A DNA stretch of 29,293 nt from Pseudomonadota bacterium. GTDB lineage: Bacteria; Myxococcota_A; Polyangia; Haliangiales; Haliangiaceae. Below the pieces are notes generated by a model that was given only the letters and a program-made list of their open reading frames with translations, made no database searches and was not told the origin of the DNA. Made by a program: the position numbers and the translations under genes. Each line of letters starts with the position of its first letter. Position 1 is the first letter of the stretch. The stretch is taken from contig JAEYYV010000273.1 of the NCBI GenBank assembly GCA_023428295.1, positions 1 through 29,293 of the forward strand. The letters are read 5' to 3'. This document shows positions 1-8,898 of the stretch, piece by piece.

Positions 1-671
1 CGCTCGAGATGCAGCGCCTGCGCGATCGCCTCGCCGAACGACGCCATGGGCGCGATGACGATCGCGCGGTCGCCATCGCGCGACCGGATCGTCGGCCCCG
101 AGCCGATCGTCGTGAGGTCATCGCCGATCACGTCACTCACCGCGAGCGTGATGACAGGCGCAGCGCACGTCGCGACGAGGCCGCCGCGCTTGACCCGCGA
201 GAGCGCCGACCGCGCTGCGTTGAGCTCTCCGATCGGCGCACCCGCTTGCATCACCGCGCGTGTCGCGGCGTCGAGCTCGGCGAGCGTGAGGCCGTCGATC
301 GGCTCTTCGATCAGCGCCGACGTCCCGCCCGAGATCAGCGCGAGCACGAGGTCGCCCTCGCCCGCCGCGTCGATCACCGCTCGCGCAGCGCGCGCTGCCA
401 TCAGGCTGCGCTCGTCGACGAACGGGTGCGCGGACTCCACGAGCCGCCAGCCCGCGGGCGTGCCGATCGGCTCCCCCCGGGGCACGATGATCACACCGCG
501 CTCGACGGGCCCTGCTCCGCGCGCCATCGCGAGTGCAGCCTTGCCGATCGCGACACCGAAGCGGCAGCGCCCGTCGAGGTTCGCCAGCGCTGCGCGCACC
601 CGCGTAGCTGGATCGCAAGCGGCGACCGCGGTCCAGTACGCCGAGAGCAGCGTGCCGCGACCGAGCGTCAT
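1..671 (-). CDS. Glycerate 2-kinase (MOFRL/DUF4147 family), N-terminal part, 3' end outside window
   Basis: Translating the minus strand from an ATG at 671 gives an open frame of about 223 residues running off the left edge. It carries the signature motifs of the glycerate kinase type-2/MOFRL family: a Gly/Ser-rich segment (ISGGTSALIEEP), LNAARSALSRVKRGG, and AVSDVIGDDLTTIGSGPT. Family knowledge: these enzymes phosphorylate D-glycerate to 2-phosphoglycerate in the cytoplasm, linking glycerate from hydroxypyruvate or glyoxylate to glycolysis. The start overlaps the stop of the upstream aminotransferase in an ATGA junction (668-671), so the two are probably translationally coupled. An aminotransferase beside glycerate kinase would suit amino acid (perhaps serine) breakdown, but the substrate is not visible. 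The C-terminal MOFRL domain lies outside the window. Plus-strand open frames over the same bases look like shadows, being Arg/Ala/Ser-rich and motif-free. Confidence 0.88.
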   Translation of the reverse strand, partial: MTLGRGTLLSAYWTAVAACDPATRVRAALANLDGRCRFGVAIGKAALAMARGAGPVERGVIIVPRGEPIGTPAGWRLVESAHPFVDERSLMAARAARAVIDAAGEGDLVLALISGGTSALIEEPIDGLTLAELDAATRAVMQAGAPIGELNAARSALSRVKRGGLVATCAAPVITLAVSDVIGDDLTTIGSGPTIRSRDGDRAIVIAPMASFGEAIAQALHLE

Positions 672-1795
672 CCGAGCGCCGCGTTCACGCGGTCGATGCC
701 CTCGTCGAGGCGCTCGGGCGAAACGCCGGTGAAGCACAGCCGCGCGAAGCCGCCGCACGTGGCCCCGAACGCCGAGCCCGGCGCGAGCAGGACGCCCGCG
801 GCCGCGCAGCGCTCGAGGATCGGCATGCAGTCGTCGCCTGCGAACGAGCGGAGGTCGACCCACAGATACGCGCCACCGGGCGGCGATGCGGCGGGCGCAC
901 GTAGGCGAGCTCGCGCGCGATCGCGAGCGGCTCGGTAGCGCGCGCGTGCGTCGGCGAGGAACGGCGCGCCCGCGGTGAGGGCGGAGAGCGCCGCGCGCTG
1001 CATCGCGACGGGCACGTTGTAGACCGAGTGGTTCACGAGCTTCTTCATCGTCGCGACGAGCGGCTCGGGGCCGATCGCGTAGCCGACGCGAAGGCCCGCT
1101 TGTGCGTACGACTTCGCGAACGAGAACACGGTCACCGTTCGCTCGAAGGCGCCGGGGAGCGACGCGATCGAGACGTGCTGCGCGTCGTAGCCGTAGTCTT
1201 CGTAGACCTCGTCGGAGAGGATCCACAGGTTGCGCTCGGCGGCGAGGCTGGCGATCGCGGTGAGCTGCTCGTGCGCGAGCATCGCGCCGTCGGGGTTGTT
1301 CGGCGTGGCGATATAGATCGCGGCGGTGCGTGGCGTGATCGCGGCCGCGAGATCCGCGGCGTACGGCACCTCGACGGGAACGACGTTGTAGCCGAGCGCG
1401 ATGCCACGGATCAGCGGCCAGTGCGGCGTGAGCAGGAGCAGCTCGTCGCCCGGATCGCAGGTCGCCTGCACCGCGGCGGACAGCGCGTGCGTGGCGCCGA
1501 CGGCGAGCTGGATGTTGGCCGCCGTCAGCGACAGGCCGTTGCGCGCCTCGGCCTTGCCGACGAGCGCGTCGACGAGCGGCGTCCAGCCGTTCGGGCTGCC
1601 GTACGCGTAGAGGTCGGTCGCGGACAGCTCGGTCCACGCGACCTCGTCGAGGCGCGCGGGCGGCGCGAGGTGCGTGTCGCCGATCTGCAGCGGGATGACG
1701 TCACCCGGATAGCGCGCGAGGTGCTCGCGAAGTCGCGCGAAGATCGAAGCGGGCACGGCCGCGCCGGCGGTCGAGACATGTGGGAAGCGCGCCAC
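668..1795 (-). CDS. PLP-dependent aminotransferase, class I/II (fold type I)
   Basis: This is a 375-residue protein of normal family length. Visible motifs are ATPNNPDGA (substrate/PLP contact loop), SDEVYEDY (Asp that pairs with the pyridine nitrogen, Tyr with the PLP oxygen) and SFAKSYAQAGLRVGY, where the Lys near residue 230 should form the Schiff base and the following Arg should bind the phosphate. The C-terminal LCFTG region is where the substrate-carboxylate Arg is expected. It should transfer an amino group from an amino acid to a 2-oxo acid in the cytoplasm; the substrate cannot be read from sequence. The start is a GTG at 1795 with AAGG at 1806-1803, five or more bases upstream. The stop overlaps the glycerate kinase start, which suggests a two-gene operon. 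The 85-base gap to the divergent gene at 1881 must hold both promoters; I could not pick a convincing one. Confidence 0.9.
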   Translation of the reverse strand: MARFPHVSTAGAAVPASIFARLREHLARYPGDVIPLQIGDTHLAPPARLDEVAWTELSATDLYAYGSPNGWTPLVDALVGKAEARNGLSLTAANIQLAVGATHALSAAVQATCDPGDELLLLTPHWPLIRGIALGYNVVPVEVPYAADLAAAITPRTAAIYIATPNNPDGAMLAHEQLTAIASLAAERNLWILSDEVYEDYGYDAQHVSIASLPGAFERTVTVFSFAKSYAQAGLRVGYAIGPEPLVATMKKLVNHSVYNVPVAMQRAALSALTAGAPFLADARARYRAARDRARARLRAPAASPPGGAYLWVDLRSFAGDDCMPILERCAAAGVLLAPGSAFGATCGGFARLCFTGVSPERLDEGIDRVNAALG

Positions 1796-1880
1796 GCGCG
1801 CACCTTATCACCGTGCTCCGAGTGGTGGCTCGAGCTGGCAAACACGGCCACTCCGCGGCGCGCGTGATAGGTTCGCGTCG

Positions 1881-4496
1881 ATGTCGACCGAGCTAGCTCC
1901 CGCCGCCGTGGTGTCTCCACGACGGCGCCCGTTGGCCTTCGAGCTCGTGTTCGTGGTGCTCGTCGCGATGTGCTTTCTCGTGCCGGGCATCTGGCGGTAC
2001 TCGCTCGTCGATCCGTGGGAGACGCACTACGGCGAAGTCGCGCGCGAGATGCTGCAGAACCACGACTGGGTGCACACCGAATGGCGCGGCACCATGGAAG
2101 GCAACCCGAACGACAATGAAGGGTTTCGCTCCAAGCCGGTCCTCCAGTTCTGGCTGATGGCTGCGAGCATGCGCGCGTTCGGCGTCGTCGAAGACGGCGG
2201 CTATTCGGGCGAGATGACGGACTCGCCGATGATCATGGTGGCGATCCGCATGCCGTTCATCCTCTGCGCGATCGCGGGGCTGACGCTGGTGTGGTGGATG
2301 CTCGCGCGGCTCGTGAGTCGACGACTCGCGTGGCTCGCGTTACTCGTGGTCGGCACGATCCCGATGTTCGCGATGATCGCGCGCAACGCGATACCTGACA
2401 TGCCGCTCGTCGCGTGCACCATGGGCGCGCTCGCGTTGTTCACGATGGCCGTCGAGGATGGCGAACGCGGCATCTATCCGCTGTTTCACTTCACCCGGCG
2501 GCGTATCCCCATCGACGCGCGGCACATCGTGATCGCGCTCGCCGGCGGCTTCGTGCTCGTGCAAGCCGGCTATTACCTCGTCCACTTCGCTCAGGGCCCC
2601 TCGCTCGGCATTCGCGGGCGCATCCCCAACCCCGCGCTGTGGCTGCCGCTGCTCATGTGCCTGTTCCTCGCGGGCTCGCTCCATCGCGACATCTTCACGC
2701 TCCTGCGCCTGCCGCTCGTTCTCGTCGGCGGCATCGTCGCGGCGATCGTGAACGAGCCGATGCCTGTCCGGTCCGCTGGACAGTCGCGCTGGCGCTACGT
2801 CTTCGACAACGTCCTCGCGCCGTGGGATCGCCACGCGCCGGACCGCTACCTGTTGCGCGCCATCCTGTTTCCGTTCGCGTGGCTCGGGGGCGGGACGTGG
2901 AAGACCACGGGCGAGTGGGCCGCGCGCGTGTACGTCGTGCGGCCGCTCACGCAGATGCGGCAGGTGTACCTCATCGGCTGCTACTTCCTCCTCGGCGTGA
3001 GCCTCCTCGCGAAGGGCCCGCCCGGCTTCATGGTCGTCGGCGCCGTCGGTGGCTTGCACGTGATTCTCCTCGGACGCTGGCGCGCGCTCGTCGACGGCGA
3101 CTTCGAGATCAAACGCGGCATCCTGCTCATCGCCGTCGTCGCCATCCCGTGGCACGTCGCGATGTACTTGCGCGATGGCATCCGCTTCCTCGACGAGTAC
3201 CTGATCCAGCACATCCTGAATCGCGCTGCGGTCGGCGTCGACAACTCGCCCGGCAGCTTCGCGTTCTACACGCACATCATCGGTCACGGCATGTGGCTGT
3301 GGGCCGCGCTGATTCCACCCGCGCTCGCCGCGACGCTCATGCGCGCACGCACGGATTCACGCGAGGGCCGCGTGCGCTTCATGGTCGGCCTCTGGGCCAT
3401 CGTCGCCGCGGCGGTGTTCTGCCTCGTGCAGACCAAGTTCAATCACTACATCCTCCCCGCCCTGCCGCCGCTCGGCTTGCTCGTCGCGTTCCTCCTCGAC
3501 GACATCGCGTCCAAGCGGTATCGCCTGCACCCGCTGTGGGTCGTGTTCGGCATCGGCATCGTGCTCCTCATGCCCCGCGATCTGATGTTCGAGCCCGAGC
3601 GCTGGATCGAGATGTTCGTGTTCCGCTACGACCGCCCCTGGCCCAACCAGGAGCCGTGGTCGGTGGACACGTCCGACAGCTTCTTCCTCATCGGCATCGC
3701 CGCGTGCATCGCGATGCCGCTGCTCGCGACGCGGCTCTCGCGTATCGCGGTCGGCGCGTACGGAATGGTCGCGCTCGCCGCGACGATCTTCGCGCTCCAG
3801 GTCTACATGCCGATCGCGGGCACGCACTGGGGCATGCGCGACGCGCTCGCCAAGTACTACGACCAGCGCACGGTGTACGGGCAGAAGCTCGTCTATTACG
3901 GCGCCGGCCAGCTCTACACGGACTGGCACGACGTGAAGGACACGTGGACCTTCGAGACCAAGATCCCCGAGAACCTGCACGAGGGCCAACCGATGACCAT
4001 CACCGTCGTGCTCAACAAGGCCGAGGACGAGCGGGTCACGGAGCAGGAGCTCGTGCTCGTCGGCAAGGTGACGTCGATCGGCGACCACTCGGTCACCGTC
4101 ACGCTCGCGCCCGGTGAACGCGCGAGGCTGCAGCCGCTCGTCGAGCGCGGCAAGAACGGCAGCCGGCGCGCGCGACCGCCGCTGCGCACCGTCGACGCCG
4201 ATCGCTTGATCGGCTGGCAACTCTATTGGCGCGGCGAGAACTTCTGGTCGGGTGGCGAGATCTGGGCGATCCTTCCCGAGCAGAAGACGCAGTTCAACAA
4301 GGTCGACAACGTCGAGTTCAACAAGTACTTGAACGACCGCACGCGCGCGCCGCTCGGCCGCCGCTACTTCATCGTCACCGAGGCGGGGCGCATCAACAGC
4401 GTGCGCTCGCTCCTGCCCACGCCGCGGGCACGCGACACGTTCGAGGTGCTGGACACCACGAGCAACAAGTTCTCGCTCGCCGCGTTCTGGCTCTGA
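1881..4496 (+). CDS. GT-C fold glycosyltransferase, ArnT/dolichyl-phosphate-mannose mannosyltransferase-like (family GT39/GT83)
   Basis: This is an 871-residue polytopic membrane protein. The first helix (about residues 20-38) is followed by DPWETHYGEVAREM; this periplasmic acidic motif (Asp/Glu plus Glu) is typical of the catalytic loop of PMT/ArnT enzymes. FRSKPVLQFWLMA matches the family's KPP-type second motif, and QTKFNHYILPALPPLGLL the conserved helix before the C-terminal domain. Family knowledge: such enzymes move a sugar from a polyprenyl-phosphate carrier to lipid A, protein or another acceptor on the outer face of the inner membrane. The acceptor here is unknown. The protein is longer than typical ArnT (about 550), with an extra membrane segment after residue 200 and a soluble C-terminal part of about 220 residues after the last helix (near 650). 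It converges with the lipoprotein gene, the stops being only about a dozen bases apart. Confidence 0.85.
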   Translation: MSTELAPAAVVSPRRRPLAFELVFVVLVAMCFLVPGIWRYSLVDPWETHYGEVAREMLQNHDWVHTEWRGTMEGNPNDNEGFRSKPVLQFWLMAASMRAFGVVEDGGYSGEMTDSPMIMVAIRMPFILCAIAGLTLVWWMLARLVSRRLAWLALLVVGTIPMFAMIARNAIPDMPLVACTMGALALFTMAVEDGERGIYPLFHFTRRRIPIDARHIVIALAGGFVLVQAGYYLVHFAQGPSLGIRGRIPNPALWLPLLMCLFLAGSLHRDIFTLLRLPLVLVGGIVAAIVNEPMPVRSAGQSRWRYVFDNVLAPWDRHAPDRYLLRAILFPFAWLGGGTWKTTGEWAARVYVVRPLTQMRQVYLIGCYFLLGVSLLAKGPPGFMVVGAVGGLHVILLGRWRALVDGDFEIKRGILLIAVVAIPWHVAMYLRDGIRFLDEYLIQHILNRAAVGVDNSPGSFAFYTHIIGHGMWLWAALIPPALAATLMRARTDSREGRVRFMVGLWAIVAAAVFCLVQTKFNHYILPALPPLGLLVAFLLDDIASKRYRLHPLWVVFGIGIVLLMPRDLMFEPERWIEMFVFRYDRPWPNQEPWSVDTSDSFFLIGIAACIAMPLLATRLSRIAVGAYGMVALAATIFALQVYMPIAGTHWGMRDALAKYYDQRTVYGQKLVYYGAGQLYTDWHDVKDTWTFETKIPENLHEGQPMTITVVLNKAEDERVTEQELVLVGKVTSIGDHSVTVTLAPGERARLQPLVERGKNGSRRARPPLRTVDADRLIGWQLYWRGENFWSGGEIWAILPEQKTQFNKVDNVEFNKYLNDRTRAPLGRRYFIVTEAGRINSVRSLLPTPRARDTFEVLDTTSNKFSLAAFWL

Positions 4497-4508
4497 TCAG
4501 GCCGCGGG

Positions 4509-6032
4509 CTACGACGACGCGCGCGCGAGCACCGCGCCGAGCAGTGCTTCGTCCTCGCCGAACTGCGCGCGCAGCGCTTCACGCACGGGCGCCGGCGCGC
4601 TCGCGTGATCGAGGTATGCGCAACGCGCTGCCTCCTCGATCGACGGCTGCGCGGAGCGGCAGTAGCGTGCGGCATACAATGCGTGGAGCCGCGCCATCAG
4701 ATCGGCGACGAGCCGGCGCTCTTCGATCGCGACGAAGCCCTCGGCGCTGGTCAGGTTCGCGGTCTGCGGATACACGTTCGCCGACGCGAAGCTCGCGTCC
4801 GTCTCGAACCCGCTCTCCGCCGCGTTCTGCGTGACCTGCGCGATCAAGCCGTCCAGCTCGGCGCCGACGACGAGCCGCAGGTTGCTCGCGTAACGTCCGT
4901 AGTGCTCGACGCCAGAGTACGTGTACGTGCGGTACTCGGCGCGATAGCGCGTGACCGGACGCGTGAAGGTGCGGTACTTCGTTTGGTACTTCGTGATCGT
5001 TCGCGTGCGCGACTCGGATCGATAGACCGTCTCGGGGACCGAGCGCGTGCACGTCGAGCTTCCGCACGAGTACGTCTCCGTGCGGTACTCGGTGTGCGGA
5101 ACTTGTTCCGTGTAGTACTCGGTGTCGTCGTACGGCTCTTGATACGACTCCTGCACCGTCTCGTGATCCGTGTACGGGACCTGCTCGGTGTAATCGGCGG
5201 TCCGCGTGACGCTGCGCGAATCGAATGACACGCTGATCGACCCGGTCAGGTTCGCGCGGATCGGTGCGGCGCCGTCGGGGGAGAACCACACGCTCGCGCG
5301 AAACGCGTTCGCGAGGGCCACGCGCATGCGCTCGCTCTCCCCGCTCCCCGTGCCTTGCACGGTGCCCACGACCGCGAGTCCAGCGCGGAGGTTTGGCAGT
5401 CGCATCGGCTCCACAGCGCGAACACCGAAGTGCGAGCAGTAGCGATTGGCCACCCACGCCCAGTACGGTGTCGTCGTGGTCGGCGCGATGCGCCCGCAGA
5501 CGTCGCGTCCAGCGGATTCGATCGCGTGGCCGATCGACGCGCGCCACGTGTCGAACTCGGGATGCGCGAACAGCTCCTGATACTGCAGCGCGAGCGATTC
5601 ACCGACGAGCGGCCCCGCCGTGCGCACGCGATTCGCGACGACACCCTCGAGCCACCGTCCGGTGGCGACGACCTCTGTCTCGAGGAGCTTCGTGATCGCG
5701 GGCTCGGTAACCATCCGCCACCCGTCACGCATCGCGAACAGCTTCTGCAGCTGCTGCCCCGCGACCTCGTGATGCCCGGAGGCGCGGACCTTGGTCACGT
5801 ACGCCAGCTGCACGCGCAGCGCACCGTTGCGCGCGCGCGTGCGGCGGATCTTCACGTCGACATCGTCGGGGTGCTCGCGCGCGAGCTGGTCGTAGATCTC
5901 TGCCGCTTCGAGGAAGCGACCTTCATCGTAGAGCTGGTCCGCGCGCCCTTTGGTGGTGGCGCACGCACCGAGTGCGAGCGCACCGACGAGAGCGAAGACG
6001 ACCGATCGCATACTGTTCCGGACGAGAGCCAT
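4509..6032 (-). CDS. Predicted lipoprotein with N-terminal TPR-like segment and Tyr/Thr-rich repeat block
   Basis: The open frame extends to 6119, but the signal peptide sets the start at ATG 6032 or ATG 6011 (MRSVVFALVGALALGAC, an LGAC lipobox). Neither has a strong ribosome site. I use 6032, which gives about 507 residues. After the lipidated Cys comes a TPR-like stretch (YDEGRFLEAAEIYDQLAREHPDD), then a helical region. At about residues 275-380 there is an unusual run of short phrases such as YTEQVPYTD, YTEQVPHTEYRTETY, TKYQTKYRTFTRPVTRY and AEYRTYTYSG, with one CGSSTC pair. The tail is helical. It is probably anchored in the outer or inner membrane and exposed to the periplasm. I do not recognise the family. 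The alternating aromatic/Thr pattern suggests extended beta structure, which is inference only. It is divergent from the MoxR operon across about 200 bases. Confidence 0.8.
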   Translation of the reverse strand: MALVRNSMRSVVFALVGALALGACATTKGRADQLYDEGRFLEAAEIYDQLAREHPDDVDVKIRRTRARNGALRVQLAYVTKVRASGHHEVAGQQLQKLFAMRDGWRMVTEPAITKLLETEVVATGRWLEGVVANRVRTAGPLVGESLALQYQELFAHPEFDTWRASIGHAIESAGRDVCGRIAPTTTTPYWAWVANRYCSHFGVRAVEPMRLPNLRAGLAVVGTVQGTGSGESERMRVALANAFRASVWFSPDGAAPIRANLTGSISVSFDSRSVTRTADYTEQVPYTDHETVQESYQEPYDDTEYYTEQVPHTEYRTETYSCGSSTCTRSVPETVYRSESRTRTITKYQTKYRTFTRPVTRYRAEYRTYTYSGVEHYGRYASNLRLVVGAELDGLIAQVTQNAAESGFETDASFASANVYPQTANLTSAEGFVAIEERRLVADLMARLHALYAARYCRSAQPSIEEAARCAYLDHASAPAPVREALRAQFGEDEALLGAVLARASS

Positions 6033-6223
6033 ATCACTTCGTCGCGGGGGAAGATCCCAAAACCGCCTACGTGTAGGTCCCCCCAAACAGGCAACGGAAC
6101 CACCTCCGCGGTGTCCCATTGGTCGCAGCCGGTTAGACCTGATGTGGGCCTGGCGCGTGGAATGTTGGTGCTATCCTCGATCGTTATCACGCAGATGTGG
6201 GCCGCCCCCGGTCCCCGTCACGT

Positions 6224-6228
6224 AGGAG
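6224..6228 (+). promoter_or_regulatory. Ribosome binding site supporting a GTG start at 6235
   Basis: AGGAG sits six bases before the GTG at 6235. It is the clearest Shine-Dalgarno in the neighbourhood and decides the start of the first gene of the MoxR operon. Confidence 0.7.
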
Positions 6229-6234
6229 CCCCCA

Positions 6235-8898
6235 GTGCAAGCTACTGATACGTCGGCGATTCAGCGCCTGATCAGCCAGGCGCGGTCTCGCATCCGCACG
6301 CAATGGGCGCTCGAAGGAGCGACCTCGGGTTTCATCCTCGGAACCGTCAACGCGCTCATCGCCATCTGGCTCGTGCGGATCGAGCGAGTGTCGACGATCA
6401 CGGGCGTGATCCTGCTCGTGGCGTCTCTGCTGTTCGTTGTGGGCGGCGCCCTGATCAGCGCGCTTCGCCACATCGACGACGAGATGCTCGCGCGCAAGAT
6501 CGATCGCGCGAGCGGCCTCTCGGATCGCCTCTCCACCGCCATCGCGTTCCAGCGCGCGCTCGCGACCGGCGAGCACGCGTCACAGCCCGACGCCGCCGAG
6601 ACCGAAGACTTGATGGTCGCCGCGATCAAGGACGGTATCCGCGCGGTGCCACGCGCCAACGTCGCGGCTGCCACGCCGTACACGGAGCCGCGCGATCTGA
6701 GAGCCGCAGGCGGCTTCTTCGTGCTGTCGGCGCTGATCGCGGGCCTCGCGATTCCGCCTCCCGATCGCCTGCCCGTGCTGCATCGTCTCGATCCGGATCA
6801 CGTGCGTCCTGGCGAGACGCTGAAGGTGTCCGGCAAGAACCTCACGCGAGGTCTCGCGCCGTTCACACCGACGAGCGTGCCCGCGGATGGCTCCGTGCAT
6901 CTCGGCATGGGCGACGGTGTCGAGGCCCGTCCGCTCCAGGTGCTCGAGTGGTCGAGCGCGCTGATCACGGTTCGCGTGCCCGAGGATCTCGAGCCCGGCG
7001 ATGCGTTGCTCACGGTCCGGATCGGCGCCACCACGGTCGGCCCGCTCGCGCTGACGATCGTCGACCTCAAGGACGACAAGTACAAGAAGGAGAACGCGGT
7101 GCTGCTCGATCCCGAGGAGCGCGCGTACATCGAGAGCATCCTTCGCCAGCTCAAAGACGTCGCGCGTCGAGACAACGTGCCCGAGCTCGAAGAGTTCGCG
7201 CAGAAGATCGAGCAGATGTTGAAGGACGCGGAGGAAGGAAAGATCACCAAAGAGCAGCTGCTCGAGGCGCTGCAAAAAGCCGAAGAGGCGCTCTCCGCGC
7301 ACGCCGAGCCCAACCAGGCCGAGATCAACAAGGCCATGCAGGAGATGGGCAAGGAGCTCGCGAAGGAGAACGTGACCAAGGAGCTCGGCAAGGCGCTCGA
7401 GAAGAACGACCTGCAGAAGGCCAAGGAGGAGCTCGAGAAGCTCGCCGCGAAGCTCGATCCCGAGGAAGCACAGAAGGAGCTCGAGGAGCTGAAGAAGCAG
7501 CTCGAGAACCAGGACCTGTCCGAGCAGGAGAAGAAGGATCTCCAGAAGAAGATCGACGAGCTGAAGAAGCAGCTCGAGGATCCCAAGCTCACCGACAAGC
7601 AGAAGGAAGAGCTGCAGAAGCAGATCGAAGAGCTGAAGAAGCGGATGCAGGATCCGAAGCTCACCGAGCAGCAGAAGCAGGAGCTGCAGAAGCAGATGGA
7701 GAAGCTCGAGACCAAGCTCGAGAACAAGGACCTGACGCAGCAGCAGAAAGAGCAGCTGAAGGAGCAGCTCGAGCAACTGCAGAAGCAGATGCAGAACAAG
7801 GATCTCACGCCGCAGCAGAAGGAAGAGCTGCAGAAGAAGATGGACGCGCTGAAGGACCAGAAGCCGATGACGGAGCAGGAGAAGCAGAAGCTCCAACAGA
7901 AGCTCGAGCAGGTCGCAAAGCAGATGGAGCAGAAGGATCAGAAGCAGAAGCAGCAGCAGCAACAACAGCAGCAGAAGCTCGAGCAGCAGATCCGCGAGCT
8001 TCAGAAGAAGAAGGACGAAGCGAAGACGGAGAAGGAGCAGCTCGATGCGGAGCGCCAGCTGCAGAAGAAGAAGGACGAGTTGCAGAAGCTAAAGAAGGAC
8101 GAGCAGGACAAGAATGACTCCGCGCAACGCGAGGCCTTGAAGCGTCTCCAGAAGGACATGGAGAAGGCCGCCGAGCAGCTCCAGAAGAAGCCCGATCCCA
8201 ACAAGAACAAGGACGAGCGCGACGAGGAAGAGAAGGAGCGTGATCGCCAGGCGTCACGTAGCCTCAAGGACGCGGCGCGCGAGACGGGGCGCGTCGATCA
8301 GGATCAGCGCAAGCAGGCCGCGCAGAAGAAGATGTCGTCGCAGATGGACGATCTACGCGAGGCGATGCGTCGCGCGAAGCAGAAGGGCAACAAGGGCCCG
8401 TCGGATCCGTTCAACAAGGGAAACAAGAACAAGGATTTTCAGCAGCGCGCGCGCGGCCAGAAGGGCTCGGGACAGGCGTGGAAGCCGGGGCAAGGCCAGC
8501 CCGGTCAAGGACAGGGCAAGCCCGGTCAGGGACAGCCCGGCGGCCAAGGCACTCAACCCGGCGGCAAGCAGTGGGGCACGGGCACGGGCCCTGACCTCGC
8601 GGGCGATCCGACGAGCAAGAGCGGAAACACGAAAGACGAAGACCTGCAGGGCGTCTCTGGAAGCAAGGGTACGTCGAGGCGCGAGACGATCCTGTCGGCC
8701 GCGCAGAAAGGCTTTGCTTCGACGAGCTACCAGAAGGTCTACGCGGACTACGAGAAGATCGTCGAGGAGGTCATGCGCAACGAGAAGCTGCCCTCCAGCT
8801 ACAAGTATTACGTGAAGCGTTACTTCGCGAAGATTCACCCGAACACGGGCAACGCAGACACCGCGCCGACGGCGCCGCAAGCAGAGGGCAAGCAATGA
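6235..8898 (+). CDS. Large coiled-coil membrane protein of MoxR/VWA operons (DUF4175-like)
   Basis: This 887-residue protein starts at GTG 6235. Hydrophobic segments lie near residues 30-50, 57-80 and 159-175. A beta-type stretch (about 180-280, PDHVRPGETLKVSGKNL) looks like an IPT/Ig-like fold. From about 290 to 700 it is a very charged Lys/Glu/Gln coiled coil that includes a tandem 24-residue repeat (separate entry) and a Gln run near 575. A Gly/Gln/Pro-rich linker follows near 740-790, then a C-terminal segment (SYQKVYADYEKIVEEV, SSYKYYVKRYF) of the sort found in large hypothetical proteins encoded beside moxR in many phyla. It is probably an inner-membrane protein with a long periplasmic or cytoplasmic rod. 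Its molecular role is not established. The stop overlaps the moxR start in an ATGA junction, so the operon begins here. Confidence 0.85.
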   Translation: MQATDTSAIQRLISQARSRIRTQWALEGATSGFILGTVNALIAIWLVRIERVSTITGVILLVASLLFVVGGALISALRHIDDEMLARKIDRASGLSDRLSTAIAFQRALATGEHASQPDAAETEDLMVAAIKDGIRAVPRANVAAATPYTEPRDLRAAGGFFVLSALIAGLAIPPPDRLPVLHRLDPDHVRPGETLKVSGKNLTRGLAPFTPTSVPADGSVHLGMGDGVEARPLQVLEWSSALITVRVPEDLEPGDALLTVRIGATTVGPLALTIVDLKDDKYKKENAVLLDPEERAYIESILRQLKDVARRDNVPELEEFAQKIEQMLKDAEEGKITKEQLLEALQKAEEALSAHAEPNQAEINKAMQEMGKELAKENVTKELGKALEKNDLQKAKEELEKLAAKLDPEEAQKELEELKKQLENQDLSEQEKKDLQKKIDELKKQLEDPKLTDKQKEELQKQIEELKKRMQDPKLTEQQKQELQKQMEKLETKLENKDLTQQQKEQLKEQLEQLQKQMQNKDLTPQQKEELQKKMDALKDQKPMTEQEKQKLQQKLEQVAKQMEQKDQKQKQQQQQQQQKLEQQIRELQKKKDEAKTEKEQLDAERQLQKKKDELQKLKKDEQDKNDSAQREALKRLQKDMEKAAEQLQKKPDPNKNKDERDEEEKERDRQASRSLKDAARETGRVDQDQRKQAAQKKMSSQMDDLREAMRRAKQKGNKGPSDPFNKGNKNKDFQQRARGQKGSGQAWKPGQGQPGQGQGKPGQGQPGGQGTQPGGKQWGTGTGPDLAGDPTSKSGNTKDEDLQGVSGSKGTSRRETILSAAQKGFASTSYQKVYADYEKIVEEVMRNEKLPSSYKYYVKRYFAKIHPNTGNADTAPTAPQAEGKQ
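7516..7938 (+). repeat. Tandem 72-base repeats encoding 24-residue coiled-coil units
   Basis: Six units start at 7516, 7588, 7660, 7732, 7804 and 7867. Spacing is exactly 72 bases except for the fifth unit, which is 63 bases (three residues short). Each encodes a unit of the form (L/M)(T/S)xxQKxxLQKxxxxLxKx, ending in a D/N-P/K-K/D cap before the next L-T. The Thr/Ser would cap a helix of about 20 residues. The DNA copies have diverged but the protein pattern is kept, indicating old duplication under selection. Confidence 0.8.

Noticed and set aside
6066..6077. CCTAC-GT-GTAGG inverted repeat as an operator between the lipoprotein and MoxR operon
   Set aside because: Only five paired bases, no nearby promoter boxes I can defend; expected by chance in this much GC-rich DNA.
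6580..7965. Long minus-strand open frame rich in Leu runs opposite the coiled-coil gene
   Set aside because: It is the antisense reading of CAG/AAG/GAG codons (CTG, CTT, CTC), has no family motif, and lies wholly inside a gene with clear domains and start.
7516..7975. Regular repeats as a CRISPR array or microsatellite
   Set aside because: They keep codon frame and a protein pattern with diverged DNA and no unique spacers; the CAG run codes Gln in the same frame.
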